Positions 18,214-26,967 are shown, numbered from the stretch's first letter. The stretch: DNA of 64,000 bases from Urmitella timonensis (GCA_900120415.1 FQLW01000004.1:1-64000); one strand, 5' to 3'. Program-made: numbers and translations. Notes: generated from the sequence alone by a model not told the origin.

Positions 18214-19950
18214 ATGGCTTCGCCGATGAGGTTTACTAAGAGAGTGGCGTCAGAATCTCAGCTCTCGAAAGCAGCGTTATCTATTTGGGCAAAAACTAAT
18301 TTTTGGAACGCGGCTCCGCCTGATGACGGAAATAAGCAATGGTTGCCGCTCGCTGTGCATATGGCTGATTCGGGGGAAGTAGCTGAGCTGATATGGGATA
18401 AATATCTGTCCCCTCGACAGCGGAAGCTGTTAGTAGAACCGTTAGTGCGGGTAGAGGGGATACAAGAGCCCACGGGGAGCACTCTAGCCTTACTGAAGCT
18501 AATCGTGGGCGCCCATGACATTGGGAAATGCTCGCCCATGTTCCTTACCCAGAACATCGAACTTTATGAACGGATATTTAAAAACAGCGACTACTCCCTC
18601 ACTAAATATCAGCGGGCAGATGAACTGCGCGGAGATAGCCCACACTCTTGGATAGGGGAAATAGCGTTTGAAAAATGGCTGGAATCTCGCTGGAATCCAA
18701 GAAAGGCGGAGAAAAGATGCGCCACTGCGAAACAACTGGGGTCGATAATCGGCGCTCATCATGGCCGTCCGGTGTCTTGGCAGCGACATGCTGATATGGA
18801 GAATCCCAATTTCCCTGGGGCTATTAATGGTGATAAAACCTGGAAAAAGATCCGCCGGGAACTGCTAGATTGGTGGATGGACTGGACTGACAGCCAAGAG
18901 GTTATTAGCCAGTGTAAAGGGCAAGTTTTCCCAACTACCTGGCAAAGCTTGGTGGCAGGGATTACCGTGATGGCCGACTGGATCGCTTCGAATCAAGAAC
19001 TTTTCCCTCTAGTTGATTGGGGCGAGCTATATCCGACGCGGTTGATATCTTGTGAGCATCATCGCCAGCGAACTAAAGCTGCCTGGGAGAAGCTGCATTT
19101 GCCGCCCTCCTGGCAGCCAGAAATGCTCTCTCAAGACCCTGATCAGCTGTTGCAAAGTCTGTTTGGCTTAGGCGGCGACGCTCATGCTCGCCCCGCGCAG
19201 GTGGCAGCGGTCGAAGCTGCGGAAAAAATGGCGCTACCGGGAATGATGATAATCGAGGAAGTGATGGGGGCAGGTAAGACCGAGGCCGCGTTAATGGCAG
19301 CTATCATTTTGGCGAAGCGGGCGGGAACTTCTGGGGTGTTGGTGGCTTTACCGACAAAAGCTACTACCGATGCCATGTTTACTCGAGTAGTCGAATGGGC
19401 TCAGACTGCGGCGAAAAGTGGTTTTAGCCTAAAACTGCAGCACGGAAATGCTGCCTTGAACAGTACTTATAAGAAAATCCAATACGGAAGAATCGCTAGT
19501 GCCGGCAATGCGGTTTCCCCGGGACAGAGCTCTTCAATGGGCGTTGATGAAGAGTCTGCTCACAGCCGGCAGCCGGCAGTAGTTCATCGTTGGTTTAAGA
19601 AGAAAGCCGCACTGCTAGCCTCGGTAGTGGTTTGCACGGTTGATCATTTGCTGTTTTCCGCGCTGCGAACCAAGCATGTGAGTTTGCGGCATCTGGGGAT
19701 TAGCGACAAGGTCGTCATTATTGACGAAGTGCACAGCTACGATGTCTATACCAGTGAGTTCCTGAAGAGAACTGTGCAATGGCTGGGGGCGTTCGGGGTG
19801 CCGGTGATTGCTTTATCCGCCACCTTAACCCGGAGGGCGCGTGAAGAGCTGTTTGCAGCCTATGAAAAAGGGCAAGAGCTGAAAGAAGCTGCTCAGGGGA
19901 AGGACAAAGATTCAAACCCGTTTGATGTTTCGGTATCACTATTACAGTGA
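18214..19950 (+). CDS. cas3: Truncated Cas3 (HD nuclease plus first helicase domain only)
   Basis: Type I-E interference nuclease-helicase, cut short. From ATG 18214 it has 578 residues; an in-frame TTG at 18139 adds 25 poor ones. The HD domain is intact: H49, HD 101-102, HH 182-183, D255. Walker A MGAGKT (351-356), motif Ia around PTKATTDAMF, DEVH (504-507) and SAT (535-537) follow. Then the frame ends within about 40 residues. The second RecA lobe (motifs IV-VI) and the C-terminal domain are missing; full I-E Cas3 proteins are about 850-950 residues. The end lies on the cse2 start in another frame, and cse1 is absent. I infer one deletion, and the product is probably inactive for processive DNA degradation. 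Confidence 0.9.
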   Translation: MASPMRFTKRVASESQLSKAALSIWAKTNFWNAAPPDDGNKQWLPLAVHMADSGEVAELIWDKYLSPRQRKLLVEPLVRVEGIQEPTGSTLALLKLIVGAHDIGKCSPMFLTQNIELYERIFKNSDYSLTKYQRADELRGDSPHSWIGEIAFEKWLESRWNPRKAEKRCATAKQLGSIIGAHHGRPVSWQRHADMENPNFPGAINGDKTWKKIRRELLDWWMDWTDSQEVISQCKGQVFPTTWQSLVAGITVMADWIASNQELFPLVDWGELYPTRLISCEHHRQRTKAAWEKLHLPPSWQPEMLSQDPDQLLQSLFGLGGDAHARPAQVAAVEAAEKMALPGMMIIEEVMGAGKTEAALMAAIILAKRAGTSGVLVALPTKATTDAMFTRVVEWAQTAAKSGFSLKLQHGNAALNSTYKKIQYGRIASAGNAVSPGQSSSMGVDEESAHSRQPAVVHRWFKKKAALLASVVVCTVDHLLFSALRTKHVSLRHLGISDKVVIIDEVHSYDVYTSEFLKRTVQWLGAFGVPVIALSATLTRRAREELFAAYEKGQELKEAAQGKDKDSNPFDVSVSLLQ

Positions 19951-20533
19951 GCTTGGTTGGACAGTAATACGGCGAATTGAATCCTTGCAACAGGGGTATT
20001 TAAACGATTCCCCGCAAGCTCGTGCCGATTTAGCTGAGCTGCGCCAAGCGTCCCAAGACCTCTATGTTTTCCCTCCCTCGGTGTGGCAGCTAGTTGATAC
20101 CCCAGAAACGAGCAGGACTACTTCTTCAGATCATTTGACCGCCAATGAGAAGGCAATCCGGGGAGCTTTGTGGCTATATGCTCGCCATCAGCGAGGTAGA
20201 ACTACCCCCATGCATCAACGGGGGATAAACCTGGGAGAAGCGGTCTCCAGACTTGCCTGCCTAGAAGGCATGGATAACGAGAAAGCGGTGCGACGTCATT
20301 TTGACGCCGCCGTTATGTCCACAACTTTTTCCGGTTTTTTCAACCATTTGAAGGGGCTAATTGGTCAGTTGGGGTCTAATCGTGCCGCAATCGCGATTGA
20401 CTACGGACTATTGGCTCAAGATTTCTATCGCTTCGCAATCCCCGGAGGCAAACAGAAAGTTATCCTGTCCTGGGCGAGAGGCTATGCCCGACAGAAAAAC
20501 GAAAAATCAGAAACTAACTCACAGACCAAATAA
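19925..20533 (+). CDS. cse2: Cse2/CasB, Cascade small subunit with altered N-terminus
   Basis: The Cascade small subunit, normally a dimer on the belly of the complex that stabilises the R-loop. The actinobacterial pattern VIRRIESLQQGYLNDSPQARADLAELRQA is followed by GALWLYARHQ, MHQRGINLGEAV and a C-terminal DYGLLAQDFYRF region, so most of the domain is present. The first usable ATG (19925) lies inside the end of cas3 in a different frame, 26 bp before its stop, with no good ribosome site nearby. The native start and perhaps a dozen residues seem to have been lost with the deletion that removed cse1. Any translation would depend on coupling to cas3. Confidence 0.8.
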   Translation: MFRYHYYSELGWTVIRRIESLQQGYLNDSPQARADLAELRQASQDLYVFPPSVWQLVDTPETSRTTSSDHLTANEKAIRGALWLYARHQRGRTTPMHQRGINLGEAVSRLACLEGMDNEKAVRRHFDAAVMSTTFSGFFNHLKGLIGQLGSNRAAIAIDYGLLAQDFYRFAIPGGKQKVILSWARGYARQKNEKSETNSQTK

Positions 20534-20544
20534 AGGAGATTGTC

Positions 20545-21687
20545 ATGACTAACTTTATCGATTTTCATATTTTGCAAAACGTCCCGCCGTCCTGCGTGAA
20601 TCGAGATGATTCCGGAAGTCCCAAGACTGCAACTTTTGGGGGGCAACGCCGAGCCCGTATATCTTCACAGTGCTTGAAACGAGAGACCAGGCAAGCATTT
20701 GGAGATTTCCTCAATCAAGAGGATCTAGGCTATCGCACCAATCGGATTGTAGATTTGTTGGCTGAACAGATAGTGGCACAAAACCCAGATTTGGAACCCG
20801 AATCTGCGAAACTAGCGACCGAGGTATTCAAAGCTCTGGGAATCAAACTAAAAGCCCCCCGCGCAAAGAAGGACGCTGAAGAAAAGATTACTAATGATGT
20901 TTCCACCTACTTAGTGTTCCTATCCTCTTTGCAACTGCGGCAACTGGCAGAATACGTGGTAGATAAAGCTGCTAACGACGAAAAGCCAAAGAAACGAGAA
21001 ATTGAAAAGCTGTTGAACCGGAATCACTCTGTAGATTTGGCTCTGTTTGGTCGCATGGTAGCTGACGACGCAGCAGTAAATGTCGATGCCTCCTGCCAGG
21101 TGGCACATGCTATTTCTACCCACAGCGTAGAAAACGAATTCGATTTCTTTACCGCAGTTGATGATGTAAAGTCCCAAGATGAAGCGGAAACCGATGCGGG
21201 AGCGGGGATGATGGGAACTGTTGAGTTCAATTCTTCCACGCTCTATCGCTATGCAACAATTAACCTGGATATGCTGCGGGAAAATCTAGGTAGCGACGAT
21301 GCCACGGTTCGGGCAGTTGACGCGTTTGCCCAGGCGTTTGTAAAATCCATGCCCACCGGTAAACAAAATACTTTTGCTAATCGCACGCTACCGGAAGCTG
21401 TCTACGTTTCCGTACGTGATGACCAGCCAGTGTCCCTGGTGGGGGCGTTTGAGAATGCCATTACCTCCCGAGAAGGCACGGGTTTCGTAACACCCTCAGT
21501 ATCCCGGCTGGTCAAAGAAGCAGCCGATATCGAGGACGCTTATGGAGTAAAGCCTCTTGCCCAGTTTACCTGCGGGGTCGGGGACTCACGGGAACAGCTG
21601 CGGCAAATCCAGGAACCAGTGGCGTTCCCACAGTTAATTTCGGATTTAGACAACCTGGTGACTGAACTGCTTGCCAAAGGTGAATAA
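20545..21687 (+). CDS. cas7e: Cas7e (Cse4/CasC), Cascade backbone
   Basis: Cas7 of 380 residues, six copies of which line the crRNA in type I-E Cascade. The start FIDFHILQNVPPSCVNRDDSG and QRRARISSQCLKRETR are the family signatures. GAGMMGTVEFNSSTLYRYATINLD is the RRM-type core. A strong AAAGGAG precedes the ATG. It lies 12 bp after cse2 and 3 bp before cas5. It looks complete, so it was not touched by the deletion upstream. Confidence 0.95.
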   Translation: MTNFIDFHILQNVPPSCVNRDDSGSPKTATFGGQRRARISSQCLKRETRQAFGDFLNQEDLGYRTNRIVDLLAEQIVAQNPDLEPESAKLATEVFKALGIKLKAPRAKKDAEEKITNDVSTYLVFLSSLQLRQLAEYVVDKAANDEKPKKREIEKLLNRNHSVDLALFGRMVADDAAVNVDASCQVAHAISTHSVENEFDFFTAVDDVKSQDEAETDAGAGMMGTVEFNSSTLYRYATINLDMLRENLGSDDATVRAVDAFAQAFVKSMPTGKQNTFANRTLPEAVYVSVRDDQPVSLVGAFENAITSREGTGFVTPSVSRLVKEAADIEDAYGVKPLAQFTCGVGDSREQLRQIQEPVAFPQLISDLDNLVTELLAKGE

Positions 21688-21689
21688 CC

Positions 21690-22460
21690 ATGAAAAATAT
21701 GCTTTTGACCCTCAAAGGTCCAATGCAGTCATGGGGGACGTCATCTCGATTTACTAAGCGCAGGACGTCCTCAGAGCCCTCCAAAAGTGGAATCATCGGT
21801 CTGCTAGCGGCAGCGCAAGGACGTCGCCGGGTGGATCCTATTGAGGATTTAGTTGACCTGAAATTGGCAGTTCGCATCGATCAGCCGGGAACTCGGGAAC
21901 GAGATTTTCATACCACCCATTCCTTTGATGGTGAGACTGCATATCCTCTTTCTGACCGATATTACCTGTCAGACGCGGTATTTGTTGTCGGGCTCAGTGG
22001 GGAAACCAGCCTGATTGATGCCCTTAACGAAGCCTTGGTTAAACCAAAGTTTCCGCTGTATTTAGGGCGAAGGGCGTTCCCGCCAATGACTCCTATCCGT
22101 CCAAAGCTGTCAGAGGGAAATCTGGTAGACGCCCTCGCCGCTTATCCCTGGCAGGCAGCCGCGTGGTATAAAAAGAAAGTATCGCGGAAAACGGACTGGT
22201 CGTCCTCTTCACCCCTCGACCTCGAAAATGGAAAAGTAAGTTTAGAGGTGGTTGCAGATCTGGATTTACTACCGGAAGACAGACGTGAAGACTGCATTTT
22301 TGACCAAGTGCACGATGTTCCGCTCAGTTTCGATTCCCACCATCGCCAATACGAATGGCGTGACGTAGTCAGGTGGAAATGCGAGGTAGCTACCGATATA
22401 GCAGCTGCCGAAACCGAGCCGTCCTTCCTAACCACCCACAATCCGGGAGGTATGTGGTGA
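21690..22460 (+). CDS. cas5e: Cas5e (CasD)
   Basis: Cas5 of 256 residues caps the 5' handle of the crRNA in Cascade. The N-terminal LLTLKGPMQSWGTSSRFTKR with the glycine loop, then PSKSGIIGLLAAAQG, is diagnostic for the I-E type. RDFHTTHSF and YYLSDAVFVVGL follow. It starts 3 bp after cas7, and its TGA overlaps the GTG start of cas6e (22457-22460), a tight translational unit. It appears full length. Confidence 0.94.
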   Translation: MKNMLLTLKGPMQSWGTSSRFTKRRTSSEPSKSGIIGLLAAAQGRRRVDPIEDLVDLKLAVRIDQPGTRERDFHTTHSFDGETAYPLSDRYYLSDAVFVVGLSGETSLIDALNEALVKPKFPLYLGRRAFPPMTPIRPKLSEGNLVDALAAYPWQAAAWYKKKVSRKTDWSSSSPLDLENGKVSLEVVADLDLLPEDRREDCIFDQVHDVPLSFDSHHRQYEWRDVVRWKCEVATDIAAAETEPSFLTTHNPGGMW

Positions 22461-23164
22461 GCGAAATTTATCTTTCACGGTGCGCTTTAAACCCCCGGAG
22501 ACGTGGAGCCGCCAGGTTACTCGCCTCTATGGAGCGGATGCACGCAGCTATCTTGCAAAACTGTTTTCATGATTCCCAATGGGAGGGAGGGGAACCTCCG
22601 CGGATTCTCTGGCGGCTGGATAGATATCAAAAGGGTTATTACCTCTATATACAGTCTCCGGTGCGTCCGGATTTAACCCAACTTGCCGAGGAGGCAGGGT
22701 GGCCAGAAATAGCGTCCTCGTTCGGAGTAAAAAGCTATCAGCATTTCTTAGAGCAACTCGCGGAGGGAAGCAGCTGGAACTTTAGGTTAGTGGCGACTCC
22801 CACTCGAGCGGTGAAAGCTGAAGGTACTAAACGATCTAAGCGGATTCCGATTGTTAGAGATGAAGACCGTATTAATTGGTTGGCGTCTAGAGCAGAGGGC
22901 TGGGGGTTTGAGATTCCCCGGGTATCTGTCAATCCGCCCACTGGTGGCGCAACTGATTTGGCGGTGGCAATCGTGGAAAAAGAGCGCATTCGTTTTCAGC
23001 GAGGAAAATCGGGGAGACCGGGATCTTTAGTTACCTTGAACCGGGTAGCATTCGAAGGAATTCTGACTGTAAAAAATCCTGAACTGCTGCGCAGCGCCAT
23101 GCTAAATGGCTTAGGAGCAGCGAAGGCGTACGGATGCGGGCTGCTAACCTTAGCTCCTAGGTAG
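22457..23164 (+). CDS. cas6e: Cas6e (CasE) crRNA endoribonuclease
   Basis: Cas6e of 235 residues cuts the array transcript within each repeat hairpin and stays on the 3' end. EIYLSRCALNPRRRGAARLL begins the first ferredoxin fold, and a histidine in MERMHAAI sits where the catalytic base is expected. The C-terminal GLGAAKAYGCGLLTLAP is the RNA-binding glycine loop. I start it at GTG 22457, with GGGAGG six bases upstream, overlapping the cas5 stop. The longer frame to 22373 would overlap cas5 by 88 bp and adds no family residues. Repeat stems CCCCGC/GCGGGG are its expected target. Confidence 0.93.
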   Translation: MSEIYLSRCALNPRRRGAARLLASMERMHAAILQNCFHDSQWEGGEPPRILWRLDRYQKGYYLYIQSPVRPDLTQLAEEAGWPEIASSFGVKSYQHFLEQLAEGSSWNFRLVATPTRAVKAEGTKRSKRIPIVRDEDRINWLASRAEGWGFEIPRVSVNPPTGGATDLAVAIVEKERIRFQRGKSGRPGSLVTLNRVAFEGILTVKNPELLRSAMLNGLGAAKAYGCGLLTLAPR

Positions 23165-23171
23165 TTTAGCA

Positions 23172-24128
23172 ATGAGCGGTGGTCTCGCAAATAAGCCCGT
23201 CCCGCGGCAATCACTGCCGCGGGTGGAAGACCGCTGGTCATTCCTCTATGCGGAACGCTGTATAGTTCACCGCGCAGAAAATGCCCTGACCCTGCGAGAT
23301 GAGCAGGGAACGGTGCATGTCCCGGCGGCGACGATTTCATCGTTGCTGCTGGGGCCGGGATCCACGATTTCTCACCAGGCAATGAGTCTTTTAGGTGAAT
23401 GTGGGGTGAGTGTGGTTTGGGTTGGTGAAAACGGAGTGCGCTTCTATGCCAGCGGACGCAGTTTGGCTGACTCGAATACTTTGTTGCAGCTGCAAGCGCG
23501 TTGCTCGTCCTCGCAAAATGAAAGAATCAAAGTCGCCAGGGCGATGTATCAAATGCGTTTTGGTGAAGAGGACGTGGAGGGGCTCTCCATGCGGCAGCTG
23601 CGGGGGCGAGAAGGTCACCGCATGAAAAAGGCGTATCGGCGCTGGGCAGATGAATATGGGGTTCCTTGGGCGGGCAGGGTTTTTGATTCTCAAGATTTCT
23701 CGGCAGGAGATACGGTTAATCAGGCGCTGTCTGCTGGTAACGCGACTTTGTATGGGATTGCCCATGCGGTTATTTGCGCTCTAGGTTGTTCGCCGGGACT
23801 CGGCATAGTGCATACTGGGCATTCGCGCTCCTTTGTGTTTGATATTGCTGACCTGTATAAGGCTGAATTCGTGATTCCGCTAGCATTCCAGATTGTTTCC
23901 GAGGGAGAGCAGGATGTTGCTACCAGAATGCGGATTAAGCTGCGTGACCAGGTCTTCCAAAAGGGACTGCTGAAGCGGTGCACGCAAGATATTATCTTTT
24001 TGCTTACCGGGCAGCGAGATGCTTCGGTAGAAGTTCAGGAGAACCGCAATCGGTTGTGGGATTACTATCAAGGAAATGTTGAGGGCGGCTCTAACTATGC
24101 GACAGAGGCAAGGGAGGCTCCGTTTTGA
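23172..24128 (+). CDS. cas1e: Cas1e integrase
   Basis: Cas1 of 318 residues, the integrase that with Cas2 inserts new spacers at the leader end. The metal ligands are in place: E147 in RGREGHR, H214 in GIVHTGHSRS, and D224/D227 in FDIADLYK. The N-terminal beta domain (RWSFLYAERCIVHRAENAL) and PAATISSLLLGPGSTIS are I-E-like. It starts 8 bp after cas6e. No truncation is seen, so adaptation should still be possible. Confidence 0.96.
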   Translation: MSGGLANKPVPRQSLPRVEDRWSFLYAERCIVHRAENALTLRDEQGTVHVPAATISSLLLGPGSTISHQAMSLLGECGVSVVWVGENGVRFYASGRSLADSNTLLQLQARCSSSQNERIKVARAMYQMRFGEEDVEGLSMRQLRGREGHRMKKAYRRWADEYGVPWAGRVFDSQDFSAGDTVNQALSAGNATLYGIAHAVICALGCSPGLGIVHTGHSRSFVFDIADLYKAEFVIPLAFQIVSEGEQDVATRMRIKLRDQVFQKGLLKRCTQDIIFLLTGQRDASVEVQENRNRLWDYYQGNVEGGSNYATEAREAPF

Positions 24129-24532
24129 TGGTTTTAATCTTGACGGCCTGCCCTCCGGGGCTGCGCGGATGCATAACTCGCTGGCTGTTAGAGGCCTCAC
24201 CGGGAGTATTCGTGGGGAGATTGTCTGCCCGGGTGAGGGAGAACCTGTGGGATTTAGTGGTTGCGGAGCGGAAACAGGGTAAGGCTCTGCTGATATATAG
24301 CACCAATAATGAGCAAGGTTATGCTGTGCGCTCGGCTGGGCATAAATGGAATCCAATCGAACTCGAAGGAATGACATTGTTGCAACATCCCGAGCGAATC
24401 AATAGTGATAGTTCAGCGGGGGATGGGCAACGCCGAGAACCGGGATGGCAGCAAGGAAAAACTGGTGATAATGAAGGCTATGGGTGGTCGATAGCTGCCA
24501 GGCGTAGAAAAATGTGTAAACGTAAACCCTAA
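24128..24532 (+). CDS. cas2e: Cas2e with basic C-terminal tail
   Basis: Cas2 of 134 residues from ATG 24128, whose first base is the last base of the cas1 stop. The core VLILTACPPGLRG, SPGVFVGRLSARVRENLWDLV, NEQGYAVRSAGH and LEGMTLLQHPE is the I-E form, which joins two Cas1 dimers. After about residue 92 there is a 40-residue tail rich in Gly, Gln, Arg and Lys, ending RRRKMCKRKP. Most Cas2e proteins end near residue 95-115. There is no DnaQ-type exonuclease in it. The tail runs to 72 bp before the first repeat, so it may partly be leader DNA read as protein. Confidence 0.92.
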   Translation: MVLILTACPPGLRGCITRWLLEASPGVFVGRLSARVRENLWDLVVAERKQGKALLIYSTNNEQGYAVRSAGHKWNPIELEGMTLLQHPERINSDSSAGDGQRREPGWQQGKTGDNEGYGWSIAARRRKMCKRKP

Positions 24533-24604
24533 AAATCTGAGGTAGCTACCTATAGGATGGCGTTAGAGACGGATATTTTGGATCGATATTCCAGCTTAAC
24601 GAGT
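24533..24604 (+). promoter_or_regulatory. CRISPR leader (short)
   Basis: Only 72 bp separate the cas2 stop from the first repeat. The segment is richer in A+T than its surroundings and contains the palindrome GGTAGCTACC (24542-24551). It lies on the side expected for the leader, since the repeat handle and hairpin point rightward. The array promoter may start inside the end of cas2. Confidence 0.55.
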
Positions 24605-26035
24605 AAATGCCCCGCACCTGCGGGGATGATCCCACCGTCCCCGCGTACCGTCACACCGCCCTTAGAAATGCCCCGCACCTGCGGGGATGATCCCTGGTCT
24701 GCGAGAGCGTCCCCCTGGATTTTTCCAAATGCCCCGCACCTGCGGGGATGATCCCTACACGCTCGACCTGCTGCAATGCGCAGAACCAAATGCCCCGCAC
24801 CTGCGGGGATGATCCCAAGCGACGCGGGGCGCGCTCTGTCCGTAAGACAAATGCCCCGCACCTGCGGGGATGATCCCTAAACCCCCATAACCCTGGAGCA
24901 TGGCGATATAAATGCCCCGCACCTGCGGGGATGATCCGGCAAGCCGGGTAGCGTCCGGGCTATATAAGACAAATGCCCCGCACCTGCGGGGATGATCCCC
25001 AGGTGGGTGGGATTGGTGGTTCGGTTTCGCGAAATGCCCCGCACCTGCGGGGATGATCCCTTCCATCGACAAGCTAGCAGGTAAAACTGATGAAATGCCC
25101 CGCACCTGCGGGGATGATCCCATCACCCTCAAACGCTGCTTTTTGCAGCTTCAAAATGCCCCGCACCTGCGGGGATGATCCCCGATGTCTAAGCTTATGG
25201 CAAGTCCAACCTCTAAATGCCCCGCACCTGCGGGGATGATCCGAGAACACGAAGCCATAAACCATACACTCGAGCAAATGCCCCGCACCTGCGGGGATGA
25301 TCCCTCGTCTATTTTTTGCCCGTCACGATCCAAAGTAAATGCCCCGCATCTGCGGGGATGATCCCAAGAAAAACGTGCCTTGCCCATTCAAAGCTGCAAA
25401 TGCCCCGCACCTGCGGGGATGATCCCAAAAGGAGGAAACAATGTCAGATGATTCAGACAAATGCCCCGCACCTGCGGGGATGATCCTCCCGGGAGCTACC
25501 GCGCTAAACGCTTTATCAGAAATGCCCCGCACCTGCGGGGATGATCCCCGAACGGCTAACTATGTGCGCACCTCGATTATAAATGCCCCGCACCTGCGGG
25601 GATGATCCGAGTTCCAACCTAATCACGGGTCAAGCCTGGTAAAATGCCCCGCACCTGCGGGGATGATCCTCGACAGGTAATCATTTTCTGGTCTCGTTTT
25701 AGAAATGCCCCGCACCTGCGGGGATGATCCTTACGCGGCCGTGCAAGCAATCGTGAACAAGCGAAATGCCCCGCACCTGCGGGGATGATCCCACCAGCGG
25801 GCAGCACCCTAGATACTAACGCGCAAATGCCCCGCACCTGCGGGGATGATCCCTGTAACCCAACCTGGATTACCCCGGTTATTAAAAATGCCCCGCACCT
25901 GCGGGGATGATCCGCAGACCCGATACGTGCCGCTATCCCACTAAACAAATGCCCCGCACCTGCGAGGATGATCCCAACTGGGAGTCAATGCGGCACTTTA
26001 TGAAGCTAGATGCCCCGCACCTGCGGGGATGGTTC
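24605..26035 (+). CRISPR. Type I-E CRISPR array, 24 repeats and 23 spacers
   Basis: Twenty-four 28-bp repeats start every 61 bp from 24605 to 26008, with 23 spacers of exactly 33 bp and no length exceptions. Each repeat begins AAATG, has the stem-loop CCCCGCACCTGCGGGG, and ends ATGATCC, which matches the I-E 5' handle position, so transcription is rightward like the cas genes. Three repeats vary: number 13 (25337) has T for C in the loop, number 23 (25947) has A for G in the 3' stem, and the terminal one (26008) starts AGATG and ends ATGGTTC. Degeneration at the far end confirms the leader at 24.5 kb. The spacers' first base is C in 16, G in 4, T in 3 and never A. Confidence 0.99.
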
Positions 26036-26105
26036 TTTAGTCTGCAGTTATAAATGTTATGCTGAGCGGTACTGTGACGCTTGCCAGCTTTTTTGTGGAT
26101 TTATT

Positions 26106-26327
26106 ATGACCTACGATGAGTTCTACGCTACTTCGCGTGCTTTCTTCGAAGCTCGTGCTACCCCTAAGCAAATAGCCCTTCTGGACAGTCACGAAAAGTG
26201 CGATGGGGCTGGTTTCGTCGATTCCATCCTGTTCTTTACTGACCTGTTTCTTGGAGATGAGCCAGGAGTGCCCCAAAAAATCGCTGACTGGAAGGCGGCG
26301 TTAGATAGTCTCCCGGAATACGATTAA
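26106..26327 (+). CDS. Hypothetical small acidic protein downstream of the CRISPR array
   Basis: Protein of 73 residues starting MTYDEFYATSRAFFEARATPKQ and ending DSLPEYD. It is acidic and probably mostly helical, with no signal peptide or membrane segment. I do not recognise it. The frame continues upstream to 26010 through the last repeat, but the ATG at 26106 is the first after the array. Ribosome-site support is weak (GTGGA). It lies 70 bp past the last repeat and 119 bp before another small unknown gene, on the same strand. An immunity-type or CRISPR-associated role is only a guess. Confidence 0.55.
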   Translation: MTYDEFYATSRAFFEARATPKQIALLDSHEKCDGAGFVDSILFFTDLFLGDEPGVPQKIADWKAALDSLPEYD

Positions 26328-26446
26328 TCGATAGTCCTCGCGGTTAAAGAATTTACTCCTAGCACCGGAAAGTTTTCTCTTTAGACAGATGCACATCTTT
26401 ATCGGGAAGCGATAAATATAAGCATTGCTAAAGATAGGATTATTTC

Positions 26447-26710
26447 GTGCCAACCTACCTAGGGCTATATAAAAAGCTGCGGCGTCACCTCGAAAAAACC
26501 GCTAATCCCGCAGTGCAACAATTGATAGAAGATTATGAATACGGTGAGGGTGAGGATCTGGATTTTATTGTTTCACTCGCTTTTGAGAAACAAATTGAAC
26601 TACCGGAAATCCTTTGCGAACAGCTAGTCGCCCTACAGGACGACTATGTAAAGACCGGTGATTATCCTTTACCTTTGTCAGAAACAACTCGACAATATTT
26701 ACGGCAATAA
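26447..26710 (+). CDS. Hypothetical small acidic protein
   Basis: Protein of 87 residues beginning with GTG 26447, preceded by an AGGAT about six bases upstream. It is acidic and predicted helical, with YLGLYKKLRRHLEKTANP at the start and a Glu/Asp-rich middle. There is no membrane segment and no motif I recognise. It lies 119 bp after the 73-residue gene and 257 bp before sucC. The two small genes may form a unit of their own between the CRISPR array and core metabolism. Confidence 0.6.
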   Translation: MPTYLGLYKKLRRHLEKTANPAVQQLIEDYEYGEGEDLDFIVSLAFEKQIELPEILCEQLVALQDDYVKTGDYPLPLSETTRQYLRQ

Positions 26711-26967
26711 TCTCGCCGGATTGTCTGAGAGGTGGGCCTTGGTGGGGTGTCTCTATGACCACGGTTCCCAAAATCCCTGAGCTGACTAACTTGAAGGTTT
26801 TGCCCTGTAATCTCGGTAGGAAACCTTGGGGGTTCTTCTAGTTCCCCTAATTTAAACGGTTGATGCTATTAACTCTTAAATCTGGAGTCGCCTATCCCAG
26901 CAAAAACTATCGAACTCTTTGGTACTATAGTCCTATATCTTGATGTCGAGGTACTTGATGAGAGGAC

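Noticed and set aside
24550-25950. Several minus-strand open frames across the CRISPR array
   Set aside because: They translate the repeats into a recurring peptide every 61 bp; they are shadows of the array.
17870-26967. The CRISPR locus as an island integrated at tRNA-Ala
   Set aside because: I could not find a repeat of the tRNA 3' end near 26-27 kb and there is no integrase gene.
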